From: Microbacterium hydrocarbonoxydans
Lineage (GTDB): Bacteria > Actinomycetota > Actinomycetes > Actinomycetales > Microbacteriaceae
Length of the DNA: 64,000 nt
Assembly (NCBI RefSeq): GCF_900105205.1
Contig: NZ_FNSQ01000005.1
Span: forward strand, 2,852,001 to 2,916,000
Direction of reading: 5' to 3'
Position 1 is the first letter of the stretch. Every line of letters begins with the position of its first letter. Made by a program: the position numbers and the translations under genes. The notes under the pieces were generated by a model that worked only from the letters and a program-made list of their open reading frames with translations, did no database searches and had not been told where the DNA came from. This document shows, piece after piece, positions 1-10,180 of this stretch.

Positions 1-75
1 CAATAACGCACCGCTGGACCGCTGCGGGGTCAATAACGCACCGCAAAAGGCTCCCAGAGGTGCTCAATTGACCCC
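1..75. repeat. Intergenic direct and inverted repeat at left edge
   Basis: A 14-base word, CAATAACGCACCGC, occurs at 1-14 and again at 31-44, so the window opens inside a 30-base tandem unit. The second copy lies within a 50-base element bounded by a perfect 9-base inverted repeat, GGGGTCAAT (26-34) and ATTGACCCC (67-75). No gene is visible here. The GGTC/GACC termini resemble the repeats at 45281-45562. Confidence 0.6.
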
Positions 76-83
76 GACAGGAG

Positions 84-158
84 CGGCGGGCGAGAGGAAA
101 GGGGGCGGGCGAGAGGAAAGGGGGCGGGCGAGAGGAAGGGCGGCGGGCGAGAGGTAGC
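84..158. repeat. Four-copy 19-base tandem repeat
   Basis: The core GGCGGGCGAGAGGAAAGGG recurs with an exact 19-base period; GAGAGG begins at 92, 111, 130 and 149. The last copy is degenerate (GAGAGGTAG). No coding function is evident. From 159 to 208 I see nothing specific. Confidence 0.75.
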
Positions 159-208
159 GGCGGACCAAGGGCGGACGAGATCGACGGCGCTCGCGGAGTG
201 AGCGCACG

Positions 209-245
209 ACTGCGGCCGCGACCGATGATCGGTCGCGGCCGCAGT
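209..245 (-). terminator. Perfect 18-bp hairpin after ABC exporter operon
   Basis: Arms 209-226 and 228-245 are perfect reverse complements around a single central base. The hairpin sits 28 bases past the stop codon of the ABC subunit ending at 273. There is no U-run, which is common for actinobacterial terminators. Confidence 0.7.
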
Positions 246-272
246 GCGCTCGTCCTCAGCGGGTCGGCAGTG

Positions 273-2087
273 TCACACCAGCGTCTGCTGCCAGGCGGCG
301 TGGAGCTGGGCGAACTTGCCCGTGCCCCCGATCAGGGAGTCGGGAGTGTCATCCTCGATGATCCGCCCGTGCTCCATGACCAGCACCCGATCGGCGATGG
401 CCACAGTCGAGAGCCGGTGGGCGATGATGATCGCCGTGCGGTCCTTCAACAGTGTCTGCAGCGCGTCCTGGATGAGCCGCTCCGACGGGATGTCGAGCGA
501 AGCTGTGGCCTCATCGAGGATCAGCACCGCGGGGTCGGCGAGGAACGCCCGTGCGAACGAGATCAGCTGGCGCTGCCCCGCCGACACGCGGCCGCCGCGC
601 TTGTTGACGTCGGTGCCGTAGCCGTCAGGGAGCGACGAGATGAATCCATCGGCACCCACCGCCCGCGCAGCCGCCCTGATCTCCTCGAGCGAGGCGTCCG
701 GCTTGCCGAGCGCGATGTTGTCGGCCACGGTCCCGCTGAACAGGTACGCCTCCTGGGTCACCATGACGATGGCCCGTCGGAGATCCTTCGGATGCAGATC
801 GCGCAGGTCGACCCCGTCGAGGGTGACGGTACCGATCGAGGGGTCGTAGAACCGCGAGATCAGCTTCGCCAGCGTCGACTTGCCCGCACCCGTCGTCCCG
901 ACCAGGGCGATCGTCTGACCCGCTGGGATGTCGAGGGAGAAGTTCGGCAGGATCGTCTTCTCGCCGTTGTATCCGAAGGTCACCTCGTCGAACCTGACAT
1001 GCCCGCGCGACTCCCAGAGGTCGACCGGCTTCTCGGGGTCCGGCACCGTCGGCACCTCTTCGAGGACGCCGGAGACCTTCTCCAGGGCGGCCGTCGCCGA
1101 CTGGTAGGAGTTCAGGAACATCGCGATCTCCTGCATCGGCGCGAAGAAGTTGCGCACGTACAGCACGGCGGACAGGAGCACACCGACCGTCAGAGCTCCG
1201 TCGGAGACCCGGATGCCGCCCCACAGCACGACGATGCCGAGCACCAGTGCCGCGACGCCCATCAGGCCCGGCTCGAACGTGCCGAACAGCAGCATCGAGC
1301 GCCGGTTCACGTCCCGGTAGTCTCCGGCGATCTTCTGGAAGGTCGCGTCGTTACGCGGCTCCTTGCGGAACGCCTTGACCGCGCGGATGCCCGTCATGGT
1401 CTCGACGAACTGCACGATGACCTTGGCGCTGATCACCCGCGACTCGCGGTACACGAGCTGCGAGCGCGAATAGAACCAGCGCATCAGGAAGAACAGCGGC
1501 ACGCCGCCGATCGCGAGGATGAGTCCGGACTGCCAATCCCACACGCACAGCGCGATGAAGGTGAACAGGCCGAACAGCACACCCGAGACGAGTTCGTTCA
1601 GGCCGCCGTCGAGCAGCTCCTTGATCGAGTCCAGGTCGCTCGTCTGGCGGGAGATGATGCGCCCCGACGTGTATGACTCGTGGAACTCCAGGCTCAGCCG
1701 CTGCGTGTGCAGGAAGATCCGCTTGCGCAGATCCAGCAGCACGGCCTGGGTGAGCTTTGCCGCGATGATCACGTACCAGGCGATCATCGCCGCGGCCACG
1801 GCACCGGCGAGAAGGTAGATGCCGCCGATCATGAAGGTCGGCATCCAGTCGGCACGCTCGAGCACGGCGGGGAGCGCGCGGTCGAGACCGATGCTGATCA
1901 GGATCGGTCCGGCGACCTGCAGCGCGGTGGAGATCACGAGCACGATCGCGGCGAGCGTGATCTGCGTCTTCAGCGGGCGCACGAGTGAGCCCAGCAGGCG
2001 CAGCGAGCGACGCCGGATGGCGCGGCTCTCCTCCCGGGTGTAGCGGGAGCGGTCCTCGTCCTGGGTTCCGGTGATGGCGGAGCTCAT
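273..2087 (-). CDS. ABC exporter half-transporter, catalytic (BmrD-like) subunit
   Basis: This is a 604-residue half-size ABC exporter with an N-terminal six-helix transmembrane domain (about residues 30-340) and a C-terminal ATPase. The ATPase shows Walker [10 protein letters not shown], signature VSAGQRQ and Walker [11 protein letters not shown] with the catalytic Glu, so this subunit carries the competent Walker B. Its start overlaps the stop of the upstream partner by 4 bases (ATGA), which implies translational coupling and a heterodimer. Substrates of this family are usually drugs or lipids; the substrate is not evident here. Heterodimeric assignment is an inference from the paired complementary motifs. 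Confidence 0.92.
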   Translation of the reverse strand: MSSAITGTQDEDRSRYTREESRAIRRRSLRLLGSLVRPLKTQITLAAIVLVISTALQVAGPILISIGLDRALPAVLERADWMPTFMIGGIYLLAGAVAAAMIAWYVIIAAKLTQAVLLDLRKRIFLHTQRLSLEFHESYTSGRIISRQTSDLDSIKELLDGGLNELVSGVLFGLFTFIALCVWDWQSGLILAIGGVPLFFLMRWFYSRSQLVYRESRVISAKVIVQFVETMTGIRAVKAFRKEPRNDATFQKIAGDYRDVNRRSMLLFGTFEPGLMGVAALVLGIVVLWGGIRVSDGALTVGVLLSAVLYVRNFFAPMQEIAMFLNSYQSATAALEKVSGVLEEVPTVPDPEKPVDLWESRGHVRFDEVTFGYNGEKTILPNFSLDIPAGQTIALVGTTGAGKSTLAKLISRFYDPSIGTVTLDGVDLRDLHPKDLRRAIVMVTQEAYLFSGTVADNIALGKPDASLEEIRAAARAVGADGFISSLPDGYGTDVNKRGGRVSAGQRQLISFARAFLADPAVLILDEATASLDIPSERLIQDALQTLLKDRTAIIIAHRLSTVAIADRVLVMEHGRIIEDDTPDSLIGGTGKFAQLHAAWQQTLV

Positions 2088-4015
2088 CGCTGCACCTCCT
2101 TCTCGGTGATGATGTCTTCGTCGGCGGCATCCTGCCGGATCCCGTCCTGGACGGCGGTCTCGATCTCGTCCTGCTCGTCGCGGATGATCGGGATCGCGCC
2201 GGTGCGCGCCGCCTCCTCCGCTTCGAGGCTGGAGATGACGTGACGGTAGTGACGGCTCGTCTTCAGCAGCTCGGAGTGGGTGCCGACCGCGGTGACGCGC
2301 CCGGACTCGAGCAGCGCCACGCGGTCGGCGAGGGCCACGGTCGACGGGCGGTGGGCCACGATCATCGCGGTCGTGTCGGCGAGCACATGACGCAGCGCCT
2401 CCTCGACCAGGGCCTCGGTGTCGACGTCGAGCGCAGACAGCGGGTCGTCGAGGACGAGCACCTTCGGGTCGGCAGCCACCGCGCGCGCGAGCGCGAGGCG
2501 CTGGCGCTGTCCGCCGGAGAGGCTCAGCCCCTCTTCGCCGATCACGGTCTCGACTCCCTCGGGGAGGGAATCGACGAACGACGCCTGCGCGACGTCGAGG
2601 GCCTCACGCAGCACGCGTTCGGCCTCCTCGCTGTGCACGTCGAGGTCTGCGCGTCCGAGCAGCACGTTCTCCCGCACGGTCGCAGAGAAGAGCGTCGCGT
2701 CCTCGAACGCCATCGCGATGTGCTGACGCAGCTCGGCCAGCGGCAGGTCGCGCACGTCGACGCCGTCGAGGGTCACCCGGCCGCCCGTGACGTCGTACAG
2801 ACGCGTCGGCAGCGTCGTCAGGGTGGTCTTGCCGCTTCCGGTGAGACCGACCAGAGCCATGGTCTCGCCGGGGCGCAGCACGAGATCGATCCCGTCGAGC
2901 AGGTCGCGCTCGTGCGATCCCGCGTCCTGGTAGCGGAAGTGCGCCGCCTCGAATGCGAGCTCTCCGCGGGGCTCCGCGATGTGCACCGGATTCTCCGGGT
3001 CGGTGATCGTGTTCGTCTCCGAGTAGATGTCGAACACCCGGTCGGTGGCCGTACGTGCATCGAGCATGAACGAGAACAGGAAGCCGATCGACTCGATGGG
3101 CCAGCGCAGGACGACCGCCATCGCGAAGAACGCGAACAGCTGGGCCTGGTCGATCTCACCCTGCGAGATCAGCCAGATGCCGGACATGAGGCTCAGGCCG
3201 AAGGCGATCTGCGGCATGAGGTCGAGCCAGAACCAGATGGACGCGATCGCGCCCGCCTTGCTCATCTCGGTCTCCCGCAGCGTCTCGGCCTGGCGGCTGA
3301 ATCGGCTCAGCGCATGCTTGCCCCGGCCGAAGGCCTTGAGCACGCGGATGCCGTGCACGCTCTCCTCGACGCTGGTCGCGAGGTCACCGGCCTGATCCTG
3401 GCTGCGGCGGGTGAGGGCGCCGTAGCGCTTCTCGAAGAGGTAGCCGCGGATCCACAGCGGGATGGCGGTGACGATGAAGATGACGCCCAGCAGCCAGTGC
3501 CAGCGGAACAGCAGCACGGACCCGATGATGATCGTCAGCACGTTGACCACGAGCAGCACCAGACCGAAGGCCAGCCACCGGCGGATGAGGCCGATGTCCT
3601 GCATCATGCGGCTCAGCAGCTGGCCGGACTGCCAGCGGTCGTGGAACGAGACCGGCAGCGTCTGCAGACGCGAGTACAGCTCGGTGCGCATCTTGTATTC
3701 GACCTGCGTGGCGGGGTTGAGCACGAACTGGCGACGCAGCCACACCATGAGCGCCTCGCCGAGGGCGAGGCCGAACACGGCGAGCGCACCCCACGCGATC
3801 GCGTCGATCGCTCCGGTCTGCACGGGTCCGCGGATGATCTGCTCGAGGACGATCGGGATCATCAGGGCGATGATCGCCGCGACGAGCGCGCTGGCGGCAC
3901 CGCCGGCGAGCCGCCAGATGGCCGGTTTCACGAAGGGCTTCAGGCGCCACAGTGCGGCCGGTGTGGAGAGGGAGGACGAGGAGGAGGCGTTCTGCGATGA
4001 AGGCGAGGAAGACAT
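2084..4015 (-). CDS. ABC exporter half-transporter, degenerate (BmrC-like) subunit
   Basis: A half-size ABC exporter of 643 residues from ATG 4015, or 669 from ATG 4093. The six-helix membrane domain is followed by an ATPase with Walker [10 protein letters not shown], signature LSGGQRQ and Walker [13 protein letters not shown]. The catalytic Glu is replaced by Asp, the hallmark of the degenerate site in heterodimeric exporters such as BmrC. I prefer 4015: both starts have poor ribosome sites, but the 4073-4089 hairpin would fall inside the coding region if translation began at 4093, and the conserved part begins after residue 20. The gene follows a leader ORF and precedes the catalytic subunit, the same order as B. 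subtilis bmrB-bmrC-bmrD. Confidence 0.9.
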   Translation of the reverse strand: MSSSPSSQNASSSSSLSTPAALWRLKPFVKPAIWRLAGGAASALVAAIIALMIPIVLEQIIRGPVQTGAIDAIAWGALAVFGLALGEALMVWLRRQFVLNPATQVEYKMRTELYSRLQTLPVSFHDRWQSGQLLSRMMQDIGLIRRWLAFGLVLLVVNVLTIIIGSVLLFRWHWLLGVIFIVTAIPLWIRGYLFEKRYGALTRRSQDQAGDLATSVEESVHGIRVLKAFGRGKHALSRFSRQAETLRETEMSKAGAIASIWFWLDLMPQIAFGLSLMSGIWLISQGEIDQAQLFAFFAMAVVLRWPIESIGFLFSFMLDARTATDRVFDIYSETNTITDPENPVHIAEPRGELAFEAAHFRYQDAGSHERDLLDGIDLVLRPGETMALVGLTGSGKTTLTTLPTRLYDVTGGRVTLDGVDVRDLPLAELRQHIAMAFEDATLFSATVRENVLLGRADLDVHSEEAERVLREALDVAQASFVDSLPEGVETVIGEEGLSLSGGQRQRLALARAVAADPKVLVLDDPLSALDVDTEALVEEALRHVLADTTAMIVAHRPSTVALADRVALLESGRVTAVGTHSELLKTSRHYRHVISSLEAEEAARTGAIPIIRDEQDEIETAVQDGIRQDAADEDIITEKEVQR

Positions 4016-4023
4016 GTCTCTCA

Positions 4024-4089
4024 GACGAGTTTCGTATGGGGAAGCGGTAGCTGGAGGGGTCGGACGCAGCAGCGGACTCGTCGAGTCCG
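4024..4089 (-). promoter_or_regulatory. Candidate attenuator hairpin with alternative pairing
   Basis: Between the leader ORF stop and the 4015 start lies a perfect inverted repeat, CGGACTCG/CGAGTCCG, at 4073-4080 and 4082-4089. Its transcript bases at 4076-4082 (GACGAGT) can alternatively pair with ACTCGTC at 4024-4030, immediately before the preferred start. The two pairings are mutually exclusive. There is no U-run, so control could act on translation or through Rho. The role is inferred. Confidence 0.45.
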
Positions 4090-4123
4090 GCATCCGAAGA
4101 GGTGGTGCGTGTCGGAAGAGGCT

Positions 4124-4189
4124 CTAGCGCAGCGGTCGCACCGGGGTCGAGCCGAGAGTGGCGATCTGCGCAGCGGCGATCGTTGTCAT
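4124..4189 (-). CDS. 21-residue leader peptide ORF upstream of ABC exporter
   Basis: ATG at 4189 is preceded by AGGAGG at 4195-4200 with 5-base spacing, one of the strongest ribosome sites in the window. It opens a 21-codon frame that begins MTTIAAAQIATLG and ends in STPVRPLR before TAG. A promoter lies about 50 bases upstream, and the exporter starts 30 or 108 bases downstream. The strong site on a tiny frame, its position and the Arg-rich tail suggest a regulatory leader whose translation controls the exporter, as bmrB does for bmrCD under ribosome-targeting antibiotics. The peptide matches no leader I can name. It could instead be a non-functional short frame. Confidence 0.6.
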   Translation of the reverse strand: MTTIAAAQIATLGSTPVRPLR

Positions 4190-4242
4190 GGTGTCCTCCT
4201 CAGGGGCTCGGCTGTGTCGTCCGGTCGGTGCGACAGCCCACC

Positions 4243-4272
4243 AGCCTATTCCTGTGAACAAGCTGAGCGCAA
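4243..4272 (-). promoter_or_regulatory. Promoter of leader-ABC exporter operon
   Basis: On the minus strand TTGCGC (4267-4272) and TAGGCT (4243-4248) are separated by 18 bases, a good vegetative-sigma match. Transcription would start near 4236, about 47 bases before the leader ATG. That untranslated stretch holds a GGCTGT/ACAGCC stem. Confidence 0.6.
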
Positions 4273-4351
4273 GAGAGATTCCCGATCGGTTTCGGAGCGC
4301 CTCCTCGCGCTCGATCCCCGCTCCCCTGCTGGACGCCCTTGGCCCCTCGGC

Positions 4352-4849
4352 TCAGCGCTCGCCGGCCTCGCGCGCCAGGAGGCTCGACTTGACATCCAGA
4401 CCCCAGGCGAACCCGCCGAGGGTTCCGTCCGACCGCAGCACGCGGTGGCACGGTACGAAGAGTGCAGGCGCGTTCCTGGCGCAGATCGACGCTGCAGCGC
4501 GCACGGCCCGGGGGTTTCCGAGCTGCGCGGCGAAGGACGTGTAGGTCAGCGGCTCACCGGGGGTGATCCGGCGCAACGCGGCCCACCCCGCGAGCTGCAG
4601 CTCCGTGCCCGTCTGGGCGACCTCGACGCCGTCGATCGCCGTCACCTCACCCGCGTAGAAGGCGCGGACCGCCGCCGCGGCATCCGTGTCGCCCTCCGTG
4701 ATGCGGGCAGGACGGGTGGCCGTCGAGAGCCGCGCGACGATCGCCGCCCGGTCCGCCGTCCATCCGGAGGCGAGCACGCGCTGCCGGTCGTCGGCCAGGA
4801 TCGTGAAGGGGCCGTCGGCGGTGTCGATGGTCTGGATGAGAGCGGTCAT
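4352..4849 (-). CDS. ogt: Methylated-DNA-protein cysteine methyltransferase
   Basis: A 165-residue suicide enzyme that transfers the methyl group of O6-methylguanine (and O4-methylthymine) in DNA to its own cysteine. The acceptor motif PCHRV places the Cys at about residue 134, and the length is typical of the Ogt/AdaB family. It overlaps the stop of the Ada/AlkA gene by 4 bases, forming a two-gene alkylation repair operon. Because the upstream product carries the methyl-sensing Ada domain, methylation-induced expression is likely but not shown by the sequence. Confidence 0.95.
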   Translation of the reverse strand: MTALIQTIDTADGPFTILADDRQRVLASGWTADRAAIVARLSTATRPARITEGDTDAAAAVRAFYAGEVTAIDGVEVAQTGTELQLAGWAALRRITPGEPLTYTSFAAQLGNPRAVRAAASICARNAPALFVPCHRVLRSDGTLGGFAWGLDVKSSLLAREAGER

Positions 4850-6342
4850 GGTGTCTCCTTCTGGGCGACGGTCGTGATCGGGCGTGCGGAACGCGGCGTC
4901 CGCACAGGTGCTGCGCGCCAGAGGTGGGCGCTGAGGTAACTGCGCCAGGGGGCGGTACGCTCCGCCCAGACGGTGAGCGGTCGCGCCTCGCCCGGGAGCC
5001 CTGCAGCAGCGGCGCCGGCGCGGAGCGCGACGTCACCGGGGAGCAGGATGTCGGGATCGCCGAGCACGCGCATCCGCACGTAGTCCGCCGTCCAGGGGCC
5101 GATTCCCGGCATGGCGAGGAGGGCGGCGCGCTGGTCGACCCCGTCATCCCCGACGGTCAGCCGGAGCGAGCCGTCGGCGAGCGCGGCGGCAGCTCCGACG
5201 ATCGCCCCGATCCGGGCCGCCGGGCCTCGCAGGACCTCTGCGCCGTGCTCGGCGATCGCCGTCATCGTCGGGAACAGCAATCCCTGCTCGGTGCGCTCGC
5301 CCAGAGCATCCGTCAGCGCGGTGAGGGCCGTCCTGGCGGCGACGACGGTGATCTGCTGGCCGATCATGGCGCGGATGAGCATCTCGTGCGGGTCGGCGGA
5401 GCCCGGCACGCGGATGCCGGGCGTGCGCGCGACCAGCGGGGCGAGCTCGGGGTGCACGCTGAGCGCCTGGTCGACGGCGAGCGGATCGGCGTCGAGGTCG
5501 AAGATGCGCCGCACGGTGGAGACGAGCGGCGCGAGATCGCCGAGCCGCGCGACGCGGGCGCGCAGGTGCAGGCGCTCGGAGGCGTCGCTGCTCACCTCGA
5601 ACCACGCCGGTCCACCCGCCATCCGCAGATGCCGTGAGAACGAGGTGGCGGTGGCCTCCTCGACACCCGAGACCGCGCGTGCAGCCATCCACTGGAAGAT
5701 GCCGGATGCGTCGAAGGGGCCGCGATACGGCAGGACGAGGTCGATCGCCCCGGGAGCGGCGGATGCCGGCAGCCGCCGTCGCGCCCTCAGCTCGCCCGGC
5801 GTGAGTGAGAACACCTCGCGGATCGTGTCGTTGCACTGCCGGATGCTGGCGAATCCCGCCGAGAAGGCCACGTCGGAGATGGGCATGTCGGTGCCGACGA
5901 GGAGCATCCGCGCCGTATGCGCGCGGTGAGCTCTGGCGAGCGCGAGAGGGCCGGCTCCGAGCTCGGTCGACAGCAGCCTGGTGAGGTGCCTGGTCGAGTA
6001 TCCGAGCCGCACGGCCAGGCCGGACACGCCTTCGCGCTCGACCACCCCGGAGGCGATCAGCCGCATCGCCCGCGCCGCCACGTCGCCGCGCAGATCCCAG
6101 GCCGGGGAGCCGGGAGCGGCCTCGGGGAGACAGCGCTTGCAGGCGCGGAAGCCGGCCTCGTGCGCGGCGGCGCTGGTCGGATAGAACGTGACGTTCTGCG
6201 GCTTCGGCGTGCGCGCGGGGCAGCTCGGGCGGCAGTAGATGCCAGTGGAGCGCACCGCCGTGACGAACTGCCCGTCGAAGCGGGTATCGCGGGCGCTGAT
6301 CGCTCGATACCGCTCGTCGAAGTCCGTCGTGGGGAAGCTCAT
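4846..6342 (-). CDS. alkA: Ada-type sensor fused to AlkA DNA-3-methyladenine glycosylase
   Basis: A 498-residue, multi-domain alkylation repair protein. Residues 1-80 are an Ada zinc domain with Cys 37, 41, 68 and 71, of which Cys37 is the expected phosphotriester methyl acceptor. Next comes an AraC-type helix-turn-helix region (about 85-190), then an AlkA-like domain with a helix-hairpin-helix ([18 protein letters not shown]) followed by the catalytic Asp in LLPGDVALR. It would excise alkylated bases and activate its own operon. I chose ATG 6342 ([12 protein letters not shown]) over the frame opening at 6411 because the Ada domain begins right after it and GGAGG lies just before it. Confidence 0.93.
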   Translation of the reverse strand: MSFPTTDFDERYRAISARDTRFDGQFVTAVRSTGIYCRPSCPARTPKPQNVTFYPTSAAAHEAGFRACKRCLPEAAPGSPAWDLRGDVAARAMRLIASGVVEREGVSGLAVRLGYSTRHLTRLLSTELGAGPLALARAHRAHTARMLLVGTDMPISDVAFSAGFASIRQCNDTIREVFSLTPGELRARRRLPASAAPGAIDLVLPYRGPFDASGIFQWMAARAVSGVEEATATSFSRHLRMAGGPAWFEVSSDASERLHLRARVARLGDLAPLVSTVRRIFDLDADPLAVDQALSVHPELAPLVARTPGIRVPGSADPHEMLIRAMIGQQITVVAARTALTALTDALGERTEQGLLFPTMTAIAEHGAEVLRGPAARIGAIVGAAAALADGSLRLTVGDDGVDQRAALLAMPGIGPWTADYVRMRVLGDPDILLPGDVALRAGAAAAGLPGEARPLTVWAERTAPWRSYLSAHLWRAAPVRTPRSARPITTVAQKETP

Positions 6343-6429
6343 GCCTCCACTCTGCCATCGACCCCGGACACCGGCTGGCGGAAATCGGACATCGCTGTCC
6401 CGGTCCGCCACCGGCGTCCGGCCGATGCC

Positions 6430-8037
6430 TCAGTGGAAGAAGTGACGCTCTCCCGTGAAGAACATCGTGACGCCCGCCTTGCGAGCGGCATCCACGACCT
6501 CTTCATCGCGCACCGAGCCGCCGGGCTGCACGATCGCGGTGACACCAGCGTCGATGAGCACCTGAGCGCCGTCGGCGAACGGGAAGAACGCGTCGGAGGA
6601 GGCGACGGAGCCGGCAGCGCGGTCTCCTGCACGCTCGACCGCGAGGCGGCACGAGTCGACGCGGTTGACCTGGCCCATGCCGACGCCGACGGTGGCGTTG
6701 TCCTTCGCGAGCACGATCGCGTTCGACTTGACCGCACGGCAGGCCTTCCACGCGAAGATGAGGTTCTCCATCTCCTCGTCGCTCGGACGCTCTCCCGAGA
6801 CGAGCTCCCAGTTCTTCGCGACCGACACGATGTCGTCGGGGAAGCGGTCGGCGTCCTGCAGCAGCAGGCCGCCCGACACGAGACGCACGTCGGAGCGCTC
6901 CTGCTGCCAGTCCTCGGGCAGCTGCAGGAGGCGGAGGTTCTTCTTCGCCTTGAAGACCTCGAGGGCGGCCGGCTCGAACGAGGGCGCGACGATCACCTCA
7001 GTGAAGATGTCCTTCAAGTTCTCCGCCATCTTGAGCGTCACCGTGCCGTTGGCAGCGATGACCCCGCCGTAGGCCGACACCGGGTCGCACTCGTGGGCAC
7101 GCAGATGCGCGCTGGCGATCGGGTCCAGCGCGTTCGGGGCGGTGGTCGCGATGCCGCAGGGGTTCGCGTGCTTGATGATGGCGACGGCGGGCTTGACCAT
7201 GTCGTAGGCGGCGCGCAGCGCGGCATCCGCATCGACGTAGTTGTTGTACGACATCTCCTTGCCCTGCAGCTGCGTCGCCTGGGCGATGCCGTGGCCGCCG
7301 ACGCGGGTGTAGATGGCACCGCGCTGGTGCGAGTTCTCGCCGTAGCGGAGCGTCGCGAGGCGCTCGGCCTGGATCGTCAGGTGGGTCGGCAGGTCCTCCC
7401 CGTCGCCGAGCGTGCCCTCGGCGAACCACGACGCGACGGCCGTGTCGTAGGCCGCCGTGTGCGCGAAGGCACGGGCGGCGAGCTCGCGACGCTGGGTCAG
7501 CGTGGTACCGCCGTCTGCGATCGCCGAGATGATGCCGGGGTAGGACTGCGGCGAGACGACGATCGCCACGTTCGCGTGGTTCTTCGCGGCGGCGCGCACC
7601 ATGGCGGGGCCGCCGATGTCGATCTGCTCGACGACGTCATCACCCTCGGCCCCCGAGGCGACCGTCTCGATGAACGGGTAGAGGTTCACGACGACGAGCT
7701 CGAAGGGAGCGATGTCGAGGTCGGCGAGCTGGCGCTCATGGTCCTCGAGACGCAGGTCGGCGAGCAGTCCACCGTGGATCTTCGGATGCAGCGTCTTCAC
7801 CCGGCCGTCGAGCATCTCGGCGACGCCCGTGACGGCGGCGACGTCGGTGACCTCGAAACCGGCCTCACGGATGGTCGCGGCGGTCGAGCCGGTCGAGACG
7901 ATCTGCACTCCGGCGTCCGCGAGGGCCTTCGCGAGCACCAGGAGGTCGGTCTTGTCGCTCACCGAGACGAGTGCGCGACGGACGGGGACGGTGTCGCGAT
8001 CGCGGTACAGCGAGTGGTCGTGGCGGGGGCCGGCCAT
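6430..8037 (-). CDS. purH: Bifunctional AICAR transformylase / IMP cyclohydrolase
   Basis: This 535-residue enzyme performs the last two steps of IMP synthesis, formylating AICAR with 10-formyl-THF and closing the ring. The N-terminal MGS-like cyclohydrolase domain begins with [13 protein letters not shown], and the transformylase domain ends with [15 protein letters not shown] and FTGERHFFH. Full family length. ATG 8037 is preceded by AAGGAG. It lies 41 bases downstream of purN, so the two purine genes probably form one transcript. Confidence 0.98.
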   Translation of the reverse strand: MAGPRHDHSLYRDRDTVPVRRALVSVSDKTDLLVLAKALADAGVQIVSTGSTAATIREAGFEVTDVAAVTGVAEMLDGRVKTLHPKIHGGLLADLRLEDHERQLADLDIAPFELVVVNLYPFIETVASGAEGDDVVEQIDIGGPAMVRAAAKNHANVAIVVSPQSYPGIISAIADGGTTLTQRRELAARAFAHTAAYDTAVASWFAEGTLGDGEDLPTHLTIQAERLATLRYGENSHQRGAIYTRVGGHGIAQATQLQGKEMSYNNYVDADAALRAAYDMVKPAVAIIKHANPCGIATTAPNALDPIASAHLRAHECDPVSAYGGVIAANGTVTLKMAENLKDIFTEVIVAPSFEPAALEVFKAKKNLRLLQLPEDWQQERSDVRLVSGGLLLQDADRFPDDIVSVAKNWELVSGERPSDEEMENLIFAWKACRAVKSNAIVLAKDNATVGVGMGQVNRVDSCRLAVERAGDRAAGSVASSDAFFPFADGAQVLIDAGVTAIVQPGGSVRDEEVVDAARKAGVTMFFTGERHFFH

Positions 8038-8078
8038 GATGGGCTCCTTCGTGCGAGGGGGGGCGTGCGTGGATCGGT

Positions 8079-8666
8079 TCAGGGTGCGGAGGTCAGCGAC
8101 AGCTCACCGGTCGCGATGCGCTGCACCACGTCGATGAGGAGTCGGCGTTCGACGGGCTTGATGCGCTCGTGCAGTGTGTGCTCGGTGTCGCCGTCGAGGA
8201 TCGGCACGCGCTCCTGCGCGAGGATCGGTCCCGTGTCGACGCCGTCGTCGACGACGATCACGCTCGCGCCGGTCTCGGTGACACCGGCGGCGAGCGCGTC
8301 GCGGACGCCGTGTGCGCCGGGGAACTCCGGGAGGTACGCGGGATGCGTGTTGATGAGGCGCGGCGAGAGGGCGGCGACCAGTCCGGCCGGGAGCAGCCGC
8401 ATCAGGCCGCTGAGCACGACCAGGTCGGCGTTCCAGACGGCCAGCTGACGTCCGAGCTCCTCTCCCCATGCCTCGCGCGACTCGTGCTGGTGCCACGGGA
8501 CGGTGAAGCGGGGGATGCCGAACTCCTCGGCGTGGGCGAGTCCGTCGGCTTCGCGGTCGGCTCCGACGACCACGACCCTGGCACGGAAATCGGGGTGACG
8601 AGCGGCCTCGAGGAGGGCGCGAAGGTTCGAGCCGGTGCCCGAGATGAGAACGGCGACCGTGAGCAC
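8079..8666 (-). CDS. purN: Phosphoribosylglycinamide formyltransferase
   Basis: A 195-residue GAR transformylase that uses 10-formyltetrahydrofolate in the third step of purine synthesis. It shows the N-terminal [10 protein letters not shown] phosphate loop, the [17 protein letters not shown] catalytic segment and [12 protein letters not shown]. The start is GTG 8666. A TAGACT -10 box at 8673-8678 ends 6 bases upstream and no Shine-Dalgarno is visible, so the transcript is probably leaderless. purH follows in the same direction. Confidence 0.97.
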   Translation of the reverse strand: MLTVAVLISGTGSNLRALLEAARHPDFRARVVVVGADREADGLAHAEEFGIPRFTVPWHQHESREAWGEELGRQLAVWNADLVVLSGLMRLLPAGLVAALSPRLINTHPAYLPEFPGAHGVRDALAAGVTETGASVIVVDDGVDTGPILAQERVPILDGDTEHTLHERIKPVERRLLIDVVQRIATGELSLTSAP

Positions 8667-8679
8667 GCGCCCAGTCTAC

Positions 8680-8700
8680 CGGGGCCGACGGCGGGCCCCG
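8680..8700 (-). terminator. GC-rich hairpin between DUF6350 gene and purN
   Basis: CGGGGCC (8680-8686) and GGCCCCG (8694-8700) form a 7-bp stem just past the DUF6350 stop at 8710. It lies in the purN -35 region, so it would separate the two transcripts. Confidence 0.45.
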
Positions 8701-8709
8701 AGCCGCATG

Positions 8710-10089
8710 TCAGAGCAGCGGATCGCCGGGGTCCCGACGCGGAAGTCGGAACTCGTCGACCGGGGCCGTCACGGTGGGGAACGGGTCGCCCTGCACCGGG
8801 CGGACCGCGGATGACGACGCACCGTCGCCGTGCAGATCGGAGGCGCTCATCTCGGCGATCCACCGATCCGTCCGCTCCTCGGCGAGCTCATCCCGGTGAC
8901 GCGGCGAGAGCAACAGGATCGCGGCCCCCAGCAGCACCTCTCCGCCGAGCGCGAGGGCGAACGGCAGCACGGCGGGTCCGGCCTCGGCCAGACGCCCCGG
9001 CCCCATCGAGCCGCCGGCCAGCAGCGCGGCGATCGCGGCGACAGCGGCCGTCAGCACGCCGATGCCCGCGGCGATCGCGGCCCGCGGCGCGGCGCCGAGC
9101 GGCGTGCCCTCCCAGACGAGGCGCGAGCGCACCGCCCACCCCGCGAAGGCACCGACGCCGATCGGCACGATGATCACGATGAGCATCCAGATCGAGGTGC
9201 TCTCCGGCAGCAGCCCCAGGACCGGGATGCCCGGCACCACTCCGAGCTGCGTCCCGGCGGGAGACACGGCGGTGCCGACCCCGACCGCGAAGCCGGGCCC
9301 TGCGAGCCAGGACGCTGCCCACACGATGATCGTCGGGAGGTAGGCGAGATGACCGAGCGTGATGACCCCGGCCCCCAGGGCGTCGACGCGGGCGGCCTGG
9401 AAGAGAGCGACCACCTCACTGCCCCTCGTCGCGGTCAGGATCGCGACGGCCACGGCCGAGACCGCGGTCATGCCCACCACGGCGAACGCCGCGCCACGCA
9501 CGGATGCGCTGGGGACAGGCCCCCAGTCGCCCCAGGAGTCGATCACGTCGTGCACCCGGTCGAGGAGCCCTCCGTCGCCGTCCTCCCAGGCGCTGCGCAC
9601 GGCACCCGCCACAGCACCCACGAGGTAGACGACGGTCGGCAGCAGCACCGCCAGCACGAGCGGCACTCTGGCGGCTCCGAGCTTCGCGGTCAGAGCGACG
9701 CCGAGCGCGATCGCTCCGAAGGTCGCGGCACCGGAGACCGAGCCGAGCAGCCACGCGCCGGCACGGGCCGCGCGGCCCCCCGAGCGCGCCGCGAACAGCA
9801 GGGTGAAGAGCAGGAATGCCAGCGGGGTCACCGAGAGGGTGAAGGCGGCTGCGGCCGGCGCGATCCCCGTCGCCCTGAGCACGTCAGCGGACACATCGAC
9901 ATCGAGCGGCACACCGTGACCGAACTGCCACAGCGTCCCGGTCAGCGGCCAGAGCGCGCCCCAATCGGCTGTGACGCCGAACGAGAGCGTCCACAGGAGC
10001 GTGAGCGGCGCAAGGAGCACCACGAGTCCGACGGCCGCGGCGATGGCGGCATCGAAGGCGGCGAGGAGCGCGACGAGGAGGCGTTGCAT
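8710..10089 (-). CDS. DUF6350 polytopic membrane protein
   Basis: A 459-residue protein with many hydrophobic segments, starting at residues 8-38 (a run of Ala/Leu/Val helices) and continuing to about residue 400. The tail is hydrophilic and acidic, ending in a Pro/Asp-rich stretch. It matches the actinobacterial DUF6350 family, which is typically found beside purN, as here. The molecular function is unknown to me; some annotations link related proteins to the cell envelope or division. TAGTCT lies 9 bases before the ATG, so its leader is very short. It is divergent from the purine permease. Confidence 0.8.
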   Translation of the reverse strand: MQRLLVALLAAFDAAIAAAVGLVVLLAPLTLLWTLSFGVTADWGALWPLTGTLWQFGHGVPLDVDVSADVLRATGIAPAAAAFTLSVTPLAFLLFTLLFAARSGGRAARAGAWLLGSVSGAATFGAIALGVALTAKLGAARVPLVLAVLLPTVVYLVGAVAGAVRSAWEDGDGGLLDRVHDVIDSWGDWGPVPSASVRGAAFAVVGMTAVSAVAVAILTATRGSEVVALFQAARVDALGAGVITLGHLAYLPTIIVWAASWLAGPGFAVGVGTAVSPAGTQLGVVPGIPVLGLLPESTSIWMLIVIIVPIGVGAFAGWAVRSRLVWEGTPLGAAPRAAIAAGIGVLTAAVAAIAALLAGGSMGPGRLAEAGPAVLPFALALGGEVLLGAAILLLSPRHRDELAEERTDRWIAEMSASDLHGDGASSSAVRPVQGDPFPTVTAPVDEFRLPRRDPGDPLL

Positions 10090-10180
10090 ATCGAATCGAG
10101 ACTACGACGAGAACCCTGTCGTCGCCTGGGGGCGCGCGCGGCTCCGACGACACGATATCGTCTCCAGCGGAGGTTTCCCG

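Noticed and set aside
4847..5147. Separate minus-strand protein overlapping ogt and alkA
   Set aside because: Its frame is Ser/Arg/Pro low complexity inside the AlkA coding region; the ogt-alkA 4-base overlap explains the locus.
5917..8448. 843-codon plus-strand frame over alkA, purH and purN
   Set aside because: Antisense shadow of three well-supported genes, with no recognisable motif.
10090..10180. Purine riboswitch before the NCS2 permease
   Set aside because: The 91-base region shows no purine-aptamer core and is mostly GC-rich; only a 10-base palindrome is seen.
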